A stretch of 64,000 nucleotides of DNA from contig CM064666.1 of assembly GCA_032717465.1 (NCBI GenBank), positions 17,074,340-17,138,339 of the forward strand, given 5' to 3'. A program made the translations under genes and the position numbers. This document shows, piece by piece, positions 1-16,713 of the stretch (within the stretch, counting starts at the first letter, position 1; the number at the start of each line of letters is the position of its first letter). The notes beneath the pieces are model-generated. The model worked only from the letters and a program-made list of their open reading frames with translations. It was not told the origin of the DNA and searched no databases. The DNA comes from Coenobita brevimanus. Lineage: Eukaryota > Arthropoda > Malacostraca > Decapoda > Coenobitidae.

Positions 1-281
1 GTATTTAGCCCAAAATGAAACGGGTAATAGATGTGGGTTTTATTTAAAAATGGTATCCAAGATTTTCTTTGTGAACACTGAGGTTCGATAGTTATAATAG
101 GGAGAGAGAGGAAAAAAAAAAAAAAATGAGAAATAAAGTCTACGGGTGTTTCACACCATTATTCAGACATTTTCTTCCATCTAACCTCGTTTGTTTATGG
201 ATTTTAACTAGAAAACCGAAATATAAAGTTTTGTGTTTAAGGCACACCCCTTGTAGGTAAATAGGTAAGTAGGTCTCTGGT
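1..281. other. Non-coding flank, nothing recognised
   Basis: This stretch is AT-rich with a 15-bp A run near 113-127 and a short GAGA tract just before it. Open frames here are short and show no protein family features. I see no gene, RNA or mobile-element end that I can support. Confidence 0.6.
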
Positions 282-450
282 TGAGAGTTGTTTGTGGTTT
301 GCAATAGCGAGACAGGCAGAAAGAAAGACACACAGACAGAAGACAGACAGACGCATGGCAAGGAGACAGAAAAGGGGAGAAGAAGCGTGGCGTTATTTTG
401 AGTGAAGTTGACTTCATAGCACATTACATTATATTTGTGTCGCAACTTTA
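282..450 (+). repeat. Dispersed repeat B, copy 1 (169 bp)
   Basis: This segment matches 11607-11775 over the same length (169 bp) with scattered substitutions and no obvious indel. Both copies hold an AGACAGGCA/AAAGAAAGACACACAGACAGA purine-rich core and end in CGCAACTTTA. In this copy the end is followed by a short re-duplication (TATATTTGTG, then GCAAC) and then by the tetranucleotide satellite at 465. It looks like a piece of an old dispersed element; the family is unknown. Apparent open frames across it read through the simple repeat and are not supported as coding. Confidence 0.8.
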
Positions 451-540
451 TATTTGTGCTGCAACCAGCCAGTCAGCCAGCCAGTGAGCCAACCAGTCAG
501 CCAGCCAGCCAGTCAGCCAGCCAGTCAGTAAGCCAGTCAG

Positions 541-828
541 CCAGGCACTCAGTAAGCCAGTCAGCCAGCCAGTCAGTAAGAAGGTCAGTAAGAGAGTCAG
601 CCAGCCAGTCAGTCAGCCAGTCAGTAAGCCAGCCAGTCAGCCAGCCAGTCAGTAAGCCAGTCAGCCAGGCACTCAGTAAGTCAGTCAGCCAGCCAGTCAG
701 TAAGAAGGTCAGTAAGAGAGTCAGCCAGCCAGTCAGTCAGCCAGTCAGTAAGCCAGCCAGTCAGCCAGCCAGTCAGTAAGCCAGTCAGCCAGGCACTCAG
801 TAAGTCAGTCAGCCAGCCAGTCAGTAAG
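541..828. repeat. Local 124-bp nested repeat inside the tetranucleotide satellite
   Basis: The variant CCAGGCACTCAGTAAG starts at 541, 665 and 789, an exact spacing of 124 bp. The stretches between also share AGAAGGTCAGTAAGAGAG, at about 580 and 704. This is a short higher-order unit at the left edge of the satellite, present about two and a third times. Confidence 0.8.
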
Positions 829-1510
829 ATGGTCAGCCAGCCAGTCAGCCAGCCAGTCAGCCAGCCAGTCAGTAAGCCAGTCAGTAAGCCAGTCAGCCAG
901 CCAGTAAGTAAGCCAGTCAGCCAGCCAGTGAGCCAGGTATTGAGCCAGAAAGTCAGCCAGCCAGTCAGTAAGCCAGTGAGCCAGCCAGTCAGCCAGCCAG
1001 TCAGCCAGCCAGTCAGTAAGCCAGTCAGCCAGCCAGCCAGCCAGCCAGTCAGTAAGCCAGTCAGCCAGCCAGTCAGTAAGACAGTCGGCCAGCCAGTAAG
1101 TAAGGAAGTCAGGCAGCCAGTCAGTAAGCCAGTCAGCTAGCCAGTCAGTAAGCCAGTCGGCCAGCCAGTCAGTAAGCCAGTCAGCCAGCCAGCCACCCAG
1201 CCAGTCAGTAAGCCAGTCAGCCAGCCAGTCAGAAAGCCAGTCGGACAGCCAGTCAGTAAGCCAGTCAGCTAGCAAGTCAGTAAGCCAGTCGGCTAGCCAG
1301 TCAGTAAGCCAGTCGGCCGGCCACTCAGTAAGCCAGTCGGCCAGCCAGTCAGTAAGCCAGTCACCCAGCCAGTCAGCCAACCAGTCAGCCAGCCAGTCAG
1401 TAAGCCAGTGAGGCAGCCAGTGAGCCAGCCAGTCAGCCAGTCAGCCAGCCCTTCAGTAAGCCAGTCAGCCAGACAGTCAGTAAGCCAGTCAGTAAGCCAG
1501 TCAGCCAGCC

Positions 1511-2500
1511 AGTAAGTAAGCCACTCAGTTAGCAAGTCAGCCAGCAAGTCAGAAAGCCTGTCAGCCAGCCAGTCAGTAAGGCAGTTAGTAAGCCAGTCAG
1601 CCAGCCAGTCAGTAAGCCAGTTACCCAGCCAGTCAGTAAGCCAGTCAGCCAGCCAGTCAGTAAACCAGTGAGCCAGCCAGTGAGCCAGCCAGTCAGCCAG
1701 CCAGTCAGCCAGCTAGTCAGTAAGCCAGTCAGCCAGTCAGTAAGCCAGTCAGCCAGCCAGCCAGCCAGACAGTCAGTAAGCAAGTCAGTAAGCCAGCCAG
1801 TCAGCCAGTCAGTCAGCCCTTCAGTAAGCCAGTCAGCCAGAAAGTCAGTAAGTCAGTCAGTAAGCCAGTCAGTAAGCCAGTCAGTAAGCCAGTCGGCCAG
1901 CCAGTCAGTAAGCCAGTCAGTTAGCCAGTCAGCCAGCAAGTCAGTAAGCCTGTCAGCCAGCCAGTCAGTAAGACAGTCAGTAAGCCAGTCAGCCAGCCAG
2001 TCAGTAAGCCAGTTACCCAGCCAGTCAGTAAGCCAGTAAGCCAACCAGTCAGCCAGCCAGTCAGTAAGCCAGTGAGGCAGCCAATGAGCCAGCCAGTCAG
2101 CCAGTCAGCCAGCCCTTCAGTAAGCCAGTCAGCCAAACAGTCAGTAAGCCAGTCAGTAAGCCAGTCAGCCAGCCAGTAAGTAAGCCACTCAGTTAGCAAG
2201 TCAGCCAGCAAGTCAGAAAGCCTGTCAGCCAGCCAGTCAGTAAGGCAGTTAGTAAGCCAGTCAGCCAGCCAGTCAGTAAGCCAGTTACCCAGCCAGTCAG
2301 TAAGCCAGTCAGCCAGCCAGTCAGTAAACCAGTGAGCCAGACAGTGAGCCAGCCAGTCAGCCAGCCAGTCAGCCAGCTAGTCAGTAAGCCAGTCAGCCAG
2401 TCAGTAAGCCAGTCAGCCAGTCAGTAAGCCAGTCAGCCAGCCAGCCAGCCAGACAGTCAGTAAGCAAGTCAGTAAGCCAGTCAGTAACCAAGTCAGTAAG
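1511..2500. repeat. Nested 664-bp repeat inside the tetranucleotide satellite
   Basis: The rare variant string AGTAAGTAAGCCACTCAG occurs at 1511 and at 2175, 664 bp apart. Both copies are followed by the same series of variants (TTAGCAAG, CAGAAAGCCTGTCAG, AAGGCAGTTAGTAAG, CCAGTTACC). This indicates a tandem segmental duplication within the simple array. Related variant strings recur near 2604 and 2829. Confidence 0.75.
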
Positions 2501-5500
2501 CCACTCAGCCAGTCTGTAAGCCAGTCAGCCAGCCAGTCAGTAAGCCAGTCAGTCAGTAAGCCAGTCAGTAAGCCAGTCAGCCAGCCAGTCAGTAAGCCAG
2601 TCAGTTAGCCAGTCAGCCAGCAAGTCAGTAAGCCTGTCAGCCAGCCAGTCAGAAAGACAGTCAGTAAGCCAGTCAGCCAGCCAGTCAGTAAGCCAGTTAC
2701 CCAGCCAGTCAGTAAGCCAGTGAGGCAGCCAATGAGCCAGCCAGTCAGCCAGTCAGCCAGCCCTTCAGTAAGCCAGTCAGCCAGCCAGTCAGTAAGCCAG
2801 TCAGCCAGCCAGTCAGTAAGCCAGTCAGTTAGCCAGTCAGCCAGCAAGTCAGTAAGCCTGTCAGCCAGCCAGTCAGTAAGGCAGTCAGTAAGCCAGTCAG
2901 CCAGCCAGTCAGTAAGCCAGTTACCCAGCCAGTCAGTAAGCCAGTCAGCCAGCCAGTCAGTAAGCCAGTCAGCCAGCCAGTCAGCCAGCCAGTCAGCCAG
3001 CCAGTCAGCCAGCCAGTCAGTAAGCCAGTCAGCCAGCCAGTCAGTAAGCCAGTCAGCCAGCCAGTCAGCCAGCCAGTCAGTAAGCCAGTCAGTAAGCCAG
3101 CCAGTCAGCCAGTCAGTCAGCCAGTCAGTAAGCCAGTCAGCCAGCCAGTCAGTAAGCCAGTCAGCCAGCCAGTCAGTAAGCCAGTCAGCCAGCCAGTCAG
3201 TAAGCCAGTCAGTAAGCCAGTCAGCCAGCAAGTCAGTAAGCCAGTCAGCCAGCCAGTCAGTAAGCCAGTCAGTAAGCCAGTCAGCCAGCCAGTCAGTAAG
3301 CCAGTCAGCCAGCCAGTCAGTAAGCCAGTAAGCCAGCCAGTCAGCCAGCCAGTCAGAAAGCCAGTCAGCCAGCCAGTCAGCCAGCCAGTCAGCCAGCCAG
3401 TCAGTAAGCCAGTCAGCCAGACAGTCAGTAAGCCAGTCAGTAAGCCAGTCAGCCAGCCAGTCAGTAAGCCAGTCAGTTAGCCAGTCAGCCAGCCAGTCAG
3501 TAAGCCAGTCAGCCAGCCAGTCAGTAAGCCAGTCAGTAAGCCAGTCAGCCAGCCAGTCAGTAAGCCAGTCAGCCAGCCAGTCAGTAAGCCAGTCAGCCAG
3601 CCAGTCAGTAAGCCAGTCAGCCAGCCAGTCAGTAAGGCAGTCAGTAAGCCAGTCAGCCAGCCAGTCAGTAAGCCAGTCTGGCAGACAGTCAGTAAGCCAG
3701 TTACCCAGCCAGTCAGCCAGCCAGTCAGCCAGCCAGTCAGCCAGCCAGTCAGTAAACCAGTGAGCCAGCCAGTGAGCCAGCCAGTCAGCCAGCCCGTCAG
3801 TAAGCCAGTCAGCCAGCCAGACAGTAAGCCAGTAAGTAAGCCAGTCAGTAAGCAAGTCAGTAAGCCAGTCAGCCAGTCTGTAAACCAATCAGCCAGCCAG
3901 TCAGTAAGCTACTCAGTTAGCCTGTCAGTAAGCCAGTCAGTAAGCGAGTCAGTTAGCCAGTCAGTAAGCCAGTCAGCCAGCCAGTCAGTAAGCCAGTCAG
4001 CCAGTCTGTAAGCCAGTCAGCCAGCCAGTCAGTAAGCCACTCAGTTAGCCAGTCAGCCAGCCAGTCAGTAAGCCAGTCAGTAAGCCAGCCAACCAGCCAG
4101 TCAGTAAGCCAGTCACCCAGCCAGTCACCCAGCCAGTCAACCAGCCAGTCAGCCAGCCAGTCAGCCAGCCAGTCAGCAAGCCAGTCAGAAAGCCAGTCAG
4201 TAAGCCAGTCAGCCAGCTGGTCACCCAGCCAGTCAGTAAGAAAGTCAGCCAGCCAGTCAGCCTGCCAGTCAGCCAGCCAGTCAGTAAGCCAGTCAGCCAG
4301 CCAGTCAGCCAGCCAGTCAGTAAGCCAGTCAGTAAGCCAGTCAGCCAGCCAGCCACCCAGCCAGTCAGTAAGCCAGTCAGCAAGCCAGTCAGTAAGCCAG
4401 TCGGCCAGCCAGTCAGTAAACCAATCAGCTAGCCAGTCAGTAAGCCAGTCGGCCAGCCAGTCAGTAAGCCAGTCGACCAGCCAGTAAGTAAGCCAGTCGG
4501 CCAGCCAGTCAGTAAGCCAGTCAGCCAGCCAGTCAGTAAGCCAGTCAGCCAGCCAGTCAGTAAGCCAGTGAGCCAGCCAGTCACCCAGTCAGCCAGCGGT
4601 TAATTAGCCAGTCAGCCAGCCAGTCAGTAATCCAGTCAGAAAGCCAGTCAGCCAGTCAGTAAGCCAGTCATCCAGCCAGTCAGTAAGCCACTCAGCAAGC
4701 CAGTCAGTAAGCCAGTCAGCAAGCCAGTCAGTATGCCAGTCAGCCAGCCAGTCAACCAGCCAATCAGTAAGCCAGTCAGCCAGCCAGTTAATAAGCCAGT
4801 CAGCCAACCAGTCAGTAAACCAATCAGTAAGCCAGTCAGCCAGCTAGTCAGCCAGCCAGTCAATAAGCCAGTGAGCCAGCCAGTCAGCCAGCCAGTCAGT
4901 AAGCCAGTCAGCCAGCCAGTCAACCAGCCAGTCAGCCAGCCAGTCAGCCAGCCAGTCAGCCAGCCAGTCAACCAGCCAGTCAGCCAGCCAGTCAGCCAGC
5001 CAGTCAGTAAACCAGTCAACCAGCCAGTCAGTAAGCCACTCAGCCAGCCAGTCAGTAAGCCACTCAGCCAGCCAGTCAGTATGCCAGTCAACCAGCCAGT
5101 CAACCAGCCAATCAGTAAGCCAGTCAGTCAGCCAGTCATTAAGCCAGTCAGCCAACCAGTCAGTAAACCACTCAGTAAGCCAGTCAGCCAGCCAGATAGT
5201 CAGCCAGCCAGTCAGCCAGCCAGATAGTCAGCCAGCCAGATAGTCAGCCAGCCAGATAGTCAGCCAGCCAGTCAGCAAGCCAGGCAGCAAGCCAGTCAGT
5301 AAGCCATTCAGTAAGCCAGTCAGCCAACCAGTCAGCCAACCAGTCAGTAAGTCAGTCACCCAGGCAGTCATTAAGCCAGTCAGTAAGTCAGTCACCCAGG
5401 CAGTCATTAAGCCAGTCAGTAAGCCAGTCAGCCAGCCAGTGAGGCAGCCGGTCAGCCAGCCAGTCAGTAAGCCAGTGAGCCAGCCAGTCAGCCAGCCAGT

Positions 5501-6159
5501 CAGCCAGCCAGTCAGCCAGCCAGTTAGCCAGCCAGTCAGCCAGCCAGTCAGTAATCCAGTCAGCCAGCCAGTCAGTAAGCCAGTCGGCCAGCCAGTCATT
5601 AAGCCAGCCGGCCACCCAGTCAGTAAGCCAGTCAGCTAGCCAGCCAGTCAGTAAGCCAGTCAGCCAGCCAGTCAGTAAGCCAGTCAGCCAGCCAGTCAGT
5701 AAGCCAGTCGGCCAGCCAGTCAGTAAGCCAGTCAGCTAGCCAGTCTGCCAGCCAGTCAGCCAGCCAGTCAGCCAGACAGTCAGCCAGACAGTCAGCCAAA
5801 CAGTCAGTAAACCAGTCAGTGAGCCAGTCAACCAGCCAGTCAGTAAGCCAGCCAGTAAGCCAGTCAGCCAGCCAGTCAGCCAACCAGTCAGCCAGCCAGT
5901 CAGCCAGCCAGTCAGTAAGTCAATCAGCCAGCCAGTCAGAAAGACAGTCAGCCACACAGTCAGTAAGCCAGTCACCCAGTCAGTCAGCCAGCCAGTCAAT
6001 GAGCCAGCCAGTAAACCAGTCAGCCAGCTAGTCAGTAAGCCAGTCAGTAAGACAGTCAGCCAGCCAGTCAGTAAGCCAGTCAGCCAGCCAGTCAGTAAGC
6101 CAATCAGCCATCACTCTCTGCATTAAAGGTTGTGTATTATTTCGCCTGTTAGATTACAT

Positions 6160-6421
6160 AGATAGATAGATAGATAGATGGATGGATGGATGGATAGATA
6201 GATAGATGGATGGATGGATGGATGGATGGACAGATAGATAGATGGATGGATGGATGGATTGATGGATGAAAGGATAGATAGATAGATGGATGGATGGATG
6301 GATTAATGGATGGATGGATAATAGATTGATAGGTCGATGGATAAATAGATAGATGGATGGAGGGATGGATGGATAGATGGATAGATAGATGGATGGATGC
6401 ATAAATGGATAGATAGATAGG
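6160..6421. repeat. GATA/GATG tetranucleotide microsatellite
   Basis: About 260 bp of GATA and GATG units in alternating blocks with a few interruptions (GATT, AAAT, GTCG). Reverse-strand open frames rich in SIHPSIYLS are products of the 4-bp repeat. The array starts 50 bp after the end of the CAGT/CAGC satellite. Confidence 0.97.
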
Positions 6422-6593
6422 CAACTTCATACTGTCACACTTCACTCTAACACACGTACTACACTTCATACTGACACACACAGCTCTGGGAGACGTGGCA
6501 AGAAAAGAAGTGAAAAAGGTGTTTGGTGGTGTGGTGGAGTGGGTGTCTAGCGGTGCATTGTGGTGAAACACACATGCACCCACAGGCACATAT

Positions 6594-6595
<2 letters not shown>
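6422..6595. repeat. Diverged dispersed repeat leading into an (AC)n tract, copy 1
   Basis: The sequence from about 6495 to 6595 resembles 7135-7227: both have TGGYAAGAAA, a GAAG/GGAAAAA purine stretch, GTGTTTGG, then AGC/GCATTGYGGTGA, and both run directly into (AC)n. I infer two diverged copies of a repeat that carries the microsatellite at the same internal position. No coding signal is seen. Confidence 0.55.

Positions 6596-6671
<76 letters not shown>
6596..6671. repeat. (AC)38 microsatellite
   Basis: A perfect 76-bp AC dinucleotide tract. Open frames reading HTHTHT or VCVCVC here are repeat by-products. Confidence 0.99.
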
Positions 6672-11361
<4,690 letters not shown>

Positions 11362-11577
11362 CATTTTACTCTGACTTGGCCTAAAATTTCCATCTCTCCA
11401 ACTTGAATACTGAGTTGTAGCAATAGTTTAATACTAGAATATGTAAGTCACAAAAAAGTGCTATTGAATAGGAGCCGTAGTGTTGCCCTTTTCTGCCAAT
11501 GACCCATGTGAAGTAAGCGGCAAAAGGACGAAAATCTGGGTCAAGTTACCCTGAAAAAAGTAGTATAATTCAGGATA
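11362..11577 (+). repeat. Dispersed repeat A, copy 2
   Basis: Diverged copy of 6812-7035, same orientation, sharing the CTGAGTTGTAGCAATA and CGAAAATCTGGG blocks. Here it sits about 30 bp upstream of repeat B copy 2, an arrangement not kept in copy 1. Confidence 0.75.
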
Positions 11578-11606
11578 CTATGATATTCTAGGAAGTTGTG
11601 GACAGA

Positions 11607-11775
11607 TGAGAGTTATTTGTGGTTTGGAAAAGCGAGACAGGCAAAAAGAAAGACACACAGACAGAAGACAGACAGAAACAAGGCAAGGAGACAGGAAAGG
11701 GGAGAAGACGCGTGGCGTTATTTTGAGTGAAGTTGACTTCATAGAACATTACATTATATTTGTGCCGCAACTTTA
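11607..11775 (+). repeat. Dispersed repeat B, copy 2 (169 bp)
   Basis: Same length as copy 1 at 282-450 and similar along its length, ending in CGCAACTTTA. The 32 bp after it (11776-11807) are unlike copy 1; the G-rich satellite then begins. As in copy 1, a tandem array follows the repeat end within 15-35 bp. Confidence 0.8.
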
Positions 11776-13438
11776 ATAGCATATCTTCTTATGTATAACC
11801 AAGGTATAGGTAATGGAGGGGTTGATAGGGGAGTAGTAGGTTAGCATTGAACGGTAAGATAAGGAAAAGTATGGTGGGGTTGTCTGGGGCTGAATCAGGT
11901 AATGGAGGGGTTGAAAGGGGAGTGGTGGGGTAGTACTGAAAGGAAAGATAGGGTAGAGGATGGTGGGGATGGGTGGGGTTGAATCAGATAATGGTTGGGT
12001 TGAGAGGGGAGTAGTGGAGTGGTATTGAAAGGTGAGGTTCGGTAGAACATGGTGGGACTGAGTAGGATTGAATGGGGTAATGGTGGGGTTGAGCGAAGAA
12101 GAGAAGGGTAAAATGCAAATGTGAGGTTGGGTAGAGTGTGGTGGGGTTGAGTGGGGTTAAATTGTTTAATAGTGGGGTTCAACAGGGAGAAGTAGGGTAG
12201 AACTGACAGGGGAGGAGAAGTAGAGTGTAGTGGAGTTGGGTGGGGATGAGTCGGGTAATGGTGGGGTTGAGAGGGGAGTAGTGGGGTAGTTTTGAAAGAT
12301 GAGGTTGGGTAGAGCATGGAAGACAATGGGAGGGTAGAATGGGGTTATGGTGGGGTTGAGGGAGAAAGGGTGGGATGATATTCAAAGATGAGATTGGGTA
12401 GTGTATGGTGGGGTTGAGTGGGGTTGAATCGCTTAATGGTGGGGTTCACTGGGAAGGAGGGGGGTAAAATTCAGACGTGGGGTAGGGTACAGTATGATGT
12501 GGTGGGGTGGGGTGGGGATGAATAGGGTAATGGTGGGGTTAAGGAAGGAGGAGTGGGGTAGTGTTGATAGTTGAGAGAGGGTAGAGTATGGTGGGGTTTA
12601 GTGGGGTTGAATGAGGTAATGGTACGGTTGAGGGAGATAGGGTGGGGTACTACTGAAAGGCGAGGTAAGATAAAGTATGGTGGGGTTTAGTGGGGTTGAA
12701 AAAAATAATGGTGGGGTTGAGGGGGAGAGGATGGGGTTGTATTGAAAGGTGAGGTAGGATAGAGTATGGTGGGGTTGGGTGGGGTTGAGTGGGGCAATGG
12801 TGGGGTTGAGGGAGGAGTGGTGGGGTAATATTGAAAGGTGAGGTAGGGTAGAGTTTGGTGGGGTTGTGTGGGTTTGATTGGGATTATGGTGGGGTTGAGC
12901 GGAGAGGAGTGGGGTAAAATTGAAAGATGAGGTAAGGTAGAGTATTCTGGGGTTGGATAAGGTTCAATCGATTAATGATGGGGGTGAGAGGAGAGGAGTG
13001 ATGTAAATCTGAAAGGTGAGGTAGGGTATGGTATTGTGTGGTTGAGTGAGGTTGAGTGAGGAAATGGTGGGATTAAGGGAGGAGGAGTGAGGTAGAATTC
13101 GAAGTAGAGTAGGCTAGAGTGAGATGGGGTTGAGTTGGGTTGAATGGGGGACTGGTGGGGTTGAGCAGGGAGAGGTTCAATAAACTGATTGGTGAGGTTG
13201 GGTAGCGTGTAATGGGTTTGAATGGGGTTGAATCAGCTACTAGTGGGGTTGAGGGAGGAGGTGTAGGTTAAAGTAAAAGTGAGGTAGTGTAGAGTATGGT
13301 GGGGTTGGGTGGGGTTGAATGAGGTAAGGGTGGGGATGAGCAGGAAGTACAGGGGTGAGGTTTGCAGAGGAGGTAGGGCAGAACACAGTGGGGCTGAGCA
13401 GGGTTGATTGAGGTAATGGTGGGGTTGAGAGGAAAGTA

Positions 13439-16400
13439 GTGGGGTAGAATTGAAAGGTGAGGTTCGGTAGGGTATGAACGAGTTGAGTGGGAGTGATTTT
13501 TGTAAAGTTGGTGTTGAGTGGTGGGAAGGTTAGCTAAAATTGAAACGTGAGGTAGGGTAGAGCGTGGTGGGGTTGGGTGGAGGTGAACCGAGATATGGTG
13601 GGGTTTGGTGGGAAGTAATGAGGTGAGGTTTGCAGATGAGGTATGGTAAAGTAAGGTGTGTTGGCTGGGGTTGAATCAGGTAATGGACGGGTTGATAGGG
13701 GAATAGTGGGGTAGTATTGAAAGGTAAGATAAGGAAGAGTATGGTGGGGTTGACGGGTCGAATCAGATAATGGTGGGGTTGAGAGGGGAGTAGTGGGGTG
13801 GTATTGAAAGGTGAGGTTGGGTAGAACATGGTGGGACTGAGTGGGGTTGAATGGGGTGATGGTGGGATTGAGCGAAGAGGAATGGTGTAAATATGAAAGG
13901 TGAGGTAGGTTAGAGTACGGTGGGGTTCAGTGGGGATGAATGAGATAATGGTGGGGTTGAGGGAGAAAGGGTGGGGTAATATTGAAAGGTGAGGTAGGGT
14001 AGAGTATGATAGGGTTGAATGAGGTTGAATCGGTTAATGGTGGGGTTGAGAGGGGTGGAGTGGGGTTAAACTGAAAGGTGATGTACAGTAGAATATAGTA
14101 AGCTTGGGTGGGGTTGATTGGGGTTATGGTGGGGTTGAGCGGAGAGGAGTGGGGTAAAATTGAAAGATGAGGTAAGGTAGAGTATTGTGGGGTTGGGTAT
14201 TGTTCAATCGATTAATGGTGGGGCTGAGAGGAGAGGAGTGATGTAAATCTGAAAGATGAGGTTGGGTAGGGTATGGTGGGGTTGAGTGAGGTTGAGTGTG
14301 GAAATGGTGGGGTTAAGGGAGGAGGAGTGAGGTAAAATTGGAAGTAGAGCAGGATAGAGTGAGATGAGGTTGAGTTGGGTTGAATGGGGGACTGGTGGGG
14401 TTGAGCGGGGAAAGGTTAGTTCAAAGTGATTGATGAGGTTGGGTAGCTTGTAATGGATTTGAATGGGGTTGAATCAGCTACTACTGGGGTTGAGGGAGGA
14501 GGTGCGGGTTAAAGTGAAAGGTGAGTTAAGGTAGAGTATGGTGGAGTTGGGTGGGGTTGAATGGGGTAATGGTGGGGTTGAAACAGGAGGAGGAGGGTAA
14601 TATTGAGAGGTAGGGTAGGCTGGGGTATGGTGGAACTGAGTGGGGTTGAATCAGGTAATGGTGGGGTTGAGTAGGGAAAGGTAAGTTAGAATTCACTGCT
14701 GCGGTTTAGTACCATATAGTGGGGTTGGATGGGGTTGACCCGAGTAATGGTGGGATTGAGTGGGATGTACTGGGGTGGGGTTTAAAGGCGAGGTAGGTTA
14801 GAATATGGTGGGGATGGGTGGGGTTGAATGGGGTTATTGTGGGGTTGAGATGGGATTGCTTGTGTGTAGTTAGTAGGTGAGACTGGGTAGAGTATGGTGA
14901 GGTTTGGTGGGGTTGAATCTGTTAATGGTGGGGTTAAGCGTGAATCAAGGGATAAAAATAGAAGTTTGTGGTAGGCTGGGGAACGGTGGGGTTGGGTGGG
15001 GTTGAATGGGATAATGGTGGGGTTGAGCAGGAAGAAGTAGGGTAGAACTGACAGGGGAGGAGAGGTAGAATGTGGTGGGGTTGGGTGGGGTTGAAAGGAG
15101 TAGTGATGAAGTGGAGAGGGGTTGAGTGGGGTGAAACTGAAATGTGAGGGTGGGTAGAACATGGCAGAGAATGGCTGGGTCGAATGGGGTTATGGTGGGG
15201 TTGGTGAAGGAGGGATGAGGGAATATTGAAAGGTGAAGTTGGGTAGAGTATGGTGGGGTTGAGTGGGGTTGAATCGATTAATGGTGGGGATGACTGGGCA
15301 GGAGGTGGGTAAAATTGAGTTGTAGGGTAGGTTAGAGTATGATGGGGTGGGATGGGGTTTGATGGGGTAATAGTCAGGTAAAGCAAGGAGGAGTGGGGTA
15401 TCATTGAAAAGTGAGAGTGGGTAGAGTATGGTGAGGTTTAGTGGGGTTGAATGAGGTAATGGTGTGGTTGAGGGAGAAAATGTGGGGTAATACTGAAATG
15501 CAAGGTAAGGTAGAGTATGGTGGGTTTTAGTAGGACTAAATGAAGTAATGGTGGGATTGAGGGAGAAAAGGTGGGGTATTACTGAAAGGTGAGGTAAGGT
15601 AGAGTATGGTGGGGTTTAGTGGGGTTGAAAAAGATAATGGTTGGGTTGAGAGGGGAGTAGTGGGGTGGTATTGAAAGGTGAAGTTGGGTAAAACATGGTG
15701 GGACTGTTTGGGGTTGAATGGGGTAATGGTGGGGTTGAGCGAAGAGGAGAAGGGTAATATGCAAATGTGAGGTTGAGCAAATTGTGGTGGGGTTGAGTGG
15801 GGTTAAATTGTTTAATTGTGGGGTTGAACAGGGAGAAGCAGGGTAGAACTGACAGGGGAGGAGAGGTAGAGTGTGGTTGGGTTGAGTGGGTATGAGTCGG
15901 GTAATGGTGGGGTTGAGAGAGGTGTAGTGGGGTAGTTTTGATAGATGCGGTTGGGTAGAGCATGGCAGAGAATGGCGGGGTAGAATGGGGTTATGGTGGG
16001 GTTGAGGGAGAACAGATGGAGTAATATTGAAAGGTGAGGTAGGGTAGAGTATGGTGCGGTTGAGTGAGATTGAATCGGGTAATGATGGGGTTCAGAGGGG
16101 TGGAGTGGGATAAAACTGAAAGGTGAGGTAAGGTAGAGTATAGTGAGCTTCGATGGGGTTGATTGGGGTTATGATGGGGTTGAGCAGAGACGAATGGGGT
16201 AAAACTGATAGATGAATGAAGGTAGAGTATTGTGGATTGGGTAGGGTTGAATCGATTAATGGTGGGGTTGAGAGGAGAGGAGTGGTATAAATCTGAAAGG
16301 TGAGGTAGGGTAGAGTATGGTGGGGTTGACTGAGGTTGAGTGGGGGAATGGTGGGGTTAAGGGAGGAGGAGTGAGGTATAATTGGAAGTAGAGTAGACTA

Positions 16401-16713
16401 GAGTGATATGGGGTTGAGTTGGGTTGAATAGGGGACTGGTGGCTTTGTGCGGGGAAAGGTTAGTTAAAACCGATTGGTGAGGTTGGATAGCGTGTAATGG
16501 GTTTCAATGGGGTTGAATCAGCTACTAGTGGGGTTGAGGGAGGAGGTGTAGGTTAAAGTAAAAGTGAGGTAGGGTAGAGTAGTGTGGGGTTGGGTGGGAT
16601 TGAATGGGGTAATGGTGGGGATGAGCAGGAAGTACATGGGTGAGATTTGCAGAGAAGGTAGGGCAGAACACAGTGGATCTGAGTGGGGTTGATTGGGGTA
16701 ATGGTGGGGTTGA
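13439..16713. repeat. Satellite HOR unit, short (37-mer) type, edge copy
   Basis: The unit starts at GAGGAAAGTAGTGGGG. Near 16460 it shows the same short-type junction as the later 3285-bp units: the left side is the GGCTTTGTGCGGGG variant and the right side is GTAATGGGTTTCAATGGGG followed by CAGCTACTAG, joined within the GGTTAGTTAAAAC motif. About 18 monomers present in the long type are therefore missing. It is visibly more diverged than the right-arm units. Confidence 0.8.

Larger units (their letters stand above)
465..6110. repeat. CAGT/CAGC/TAAG tetranucleotide satellite (5.6 kb)
   Basis: The array consists of tetranucleotides CAGT, CAGC and TAAG arranged as 12-bp units CCAGTCAGTAAG and CCAGTCAGCCAG, often alternating as a 24-bp pair. 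Point variants such as CCAGTTACC, CCACTCAG, CCAGCAAG and CCAACCAG recur and mark larger nested repeats. Because 12 is a multiple of 3, long open frames appear on both strands (for example minus 2605-3888, a WLTD/WLAD repeat; plus SQPV/SQSV repeats). They show no start context, no non-repeat domain and no conservation beyond the DNA repeat, so they are not called as genes. The central part (about 2760-3700) is the most homogeneous and the flanks are more varied. Confidence 0.97.

Noticed and set aside
2605..3888. 427-codon reverse-strand frame of WLTD/WLAD repeats, and other SQPV/SQSV frames
   Set aside because: The frames are produced by the 12-bp periodicity of CCAGTCAGYMAG units; there is no non-repeat domain and overlapping frames on both strands are equally open.
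6149..6589. [13 protein letters not shown] frames on the reverse strand
   Set aside because: They arise from the GATA/GATG tetranucleotide repeat.
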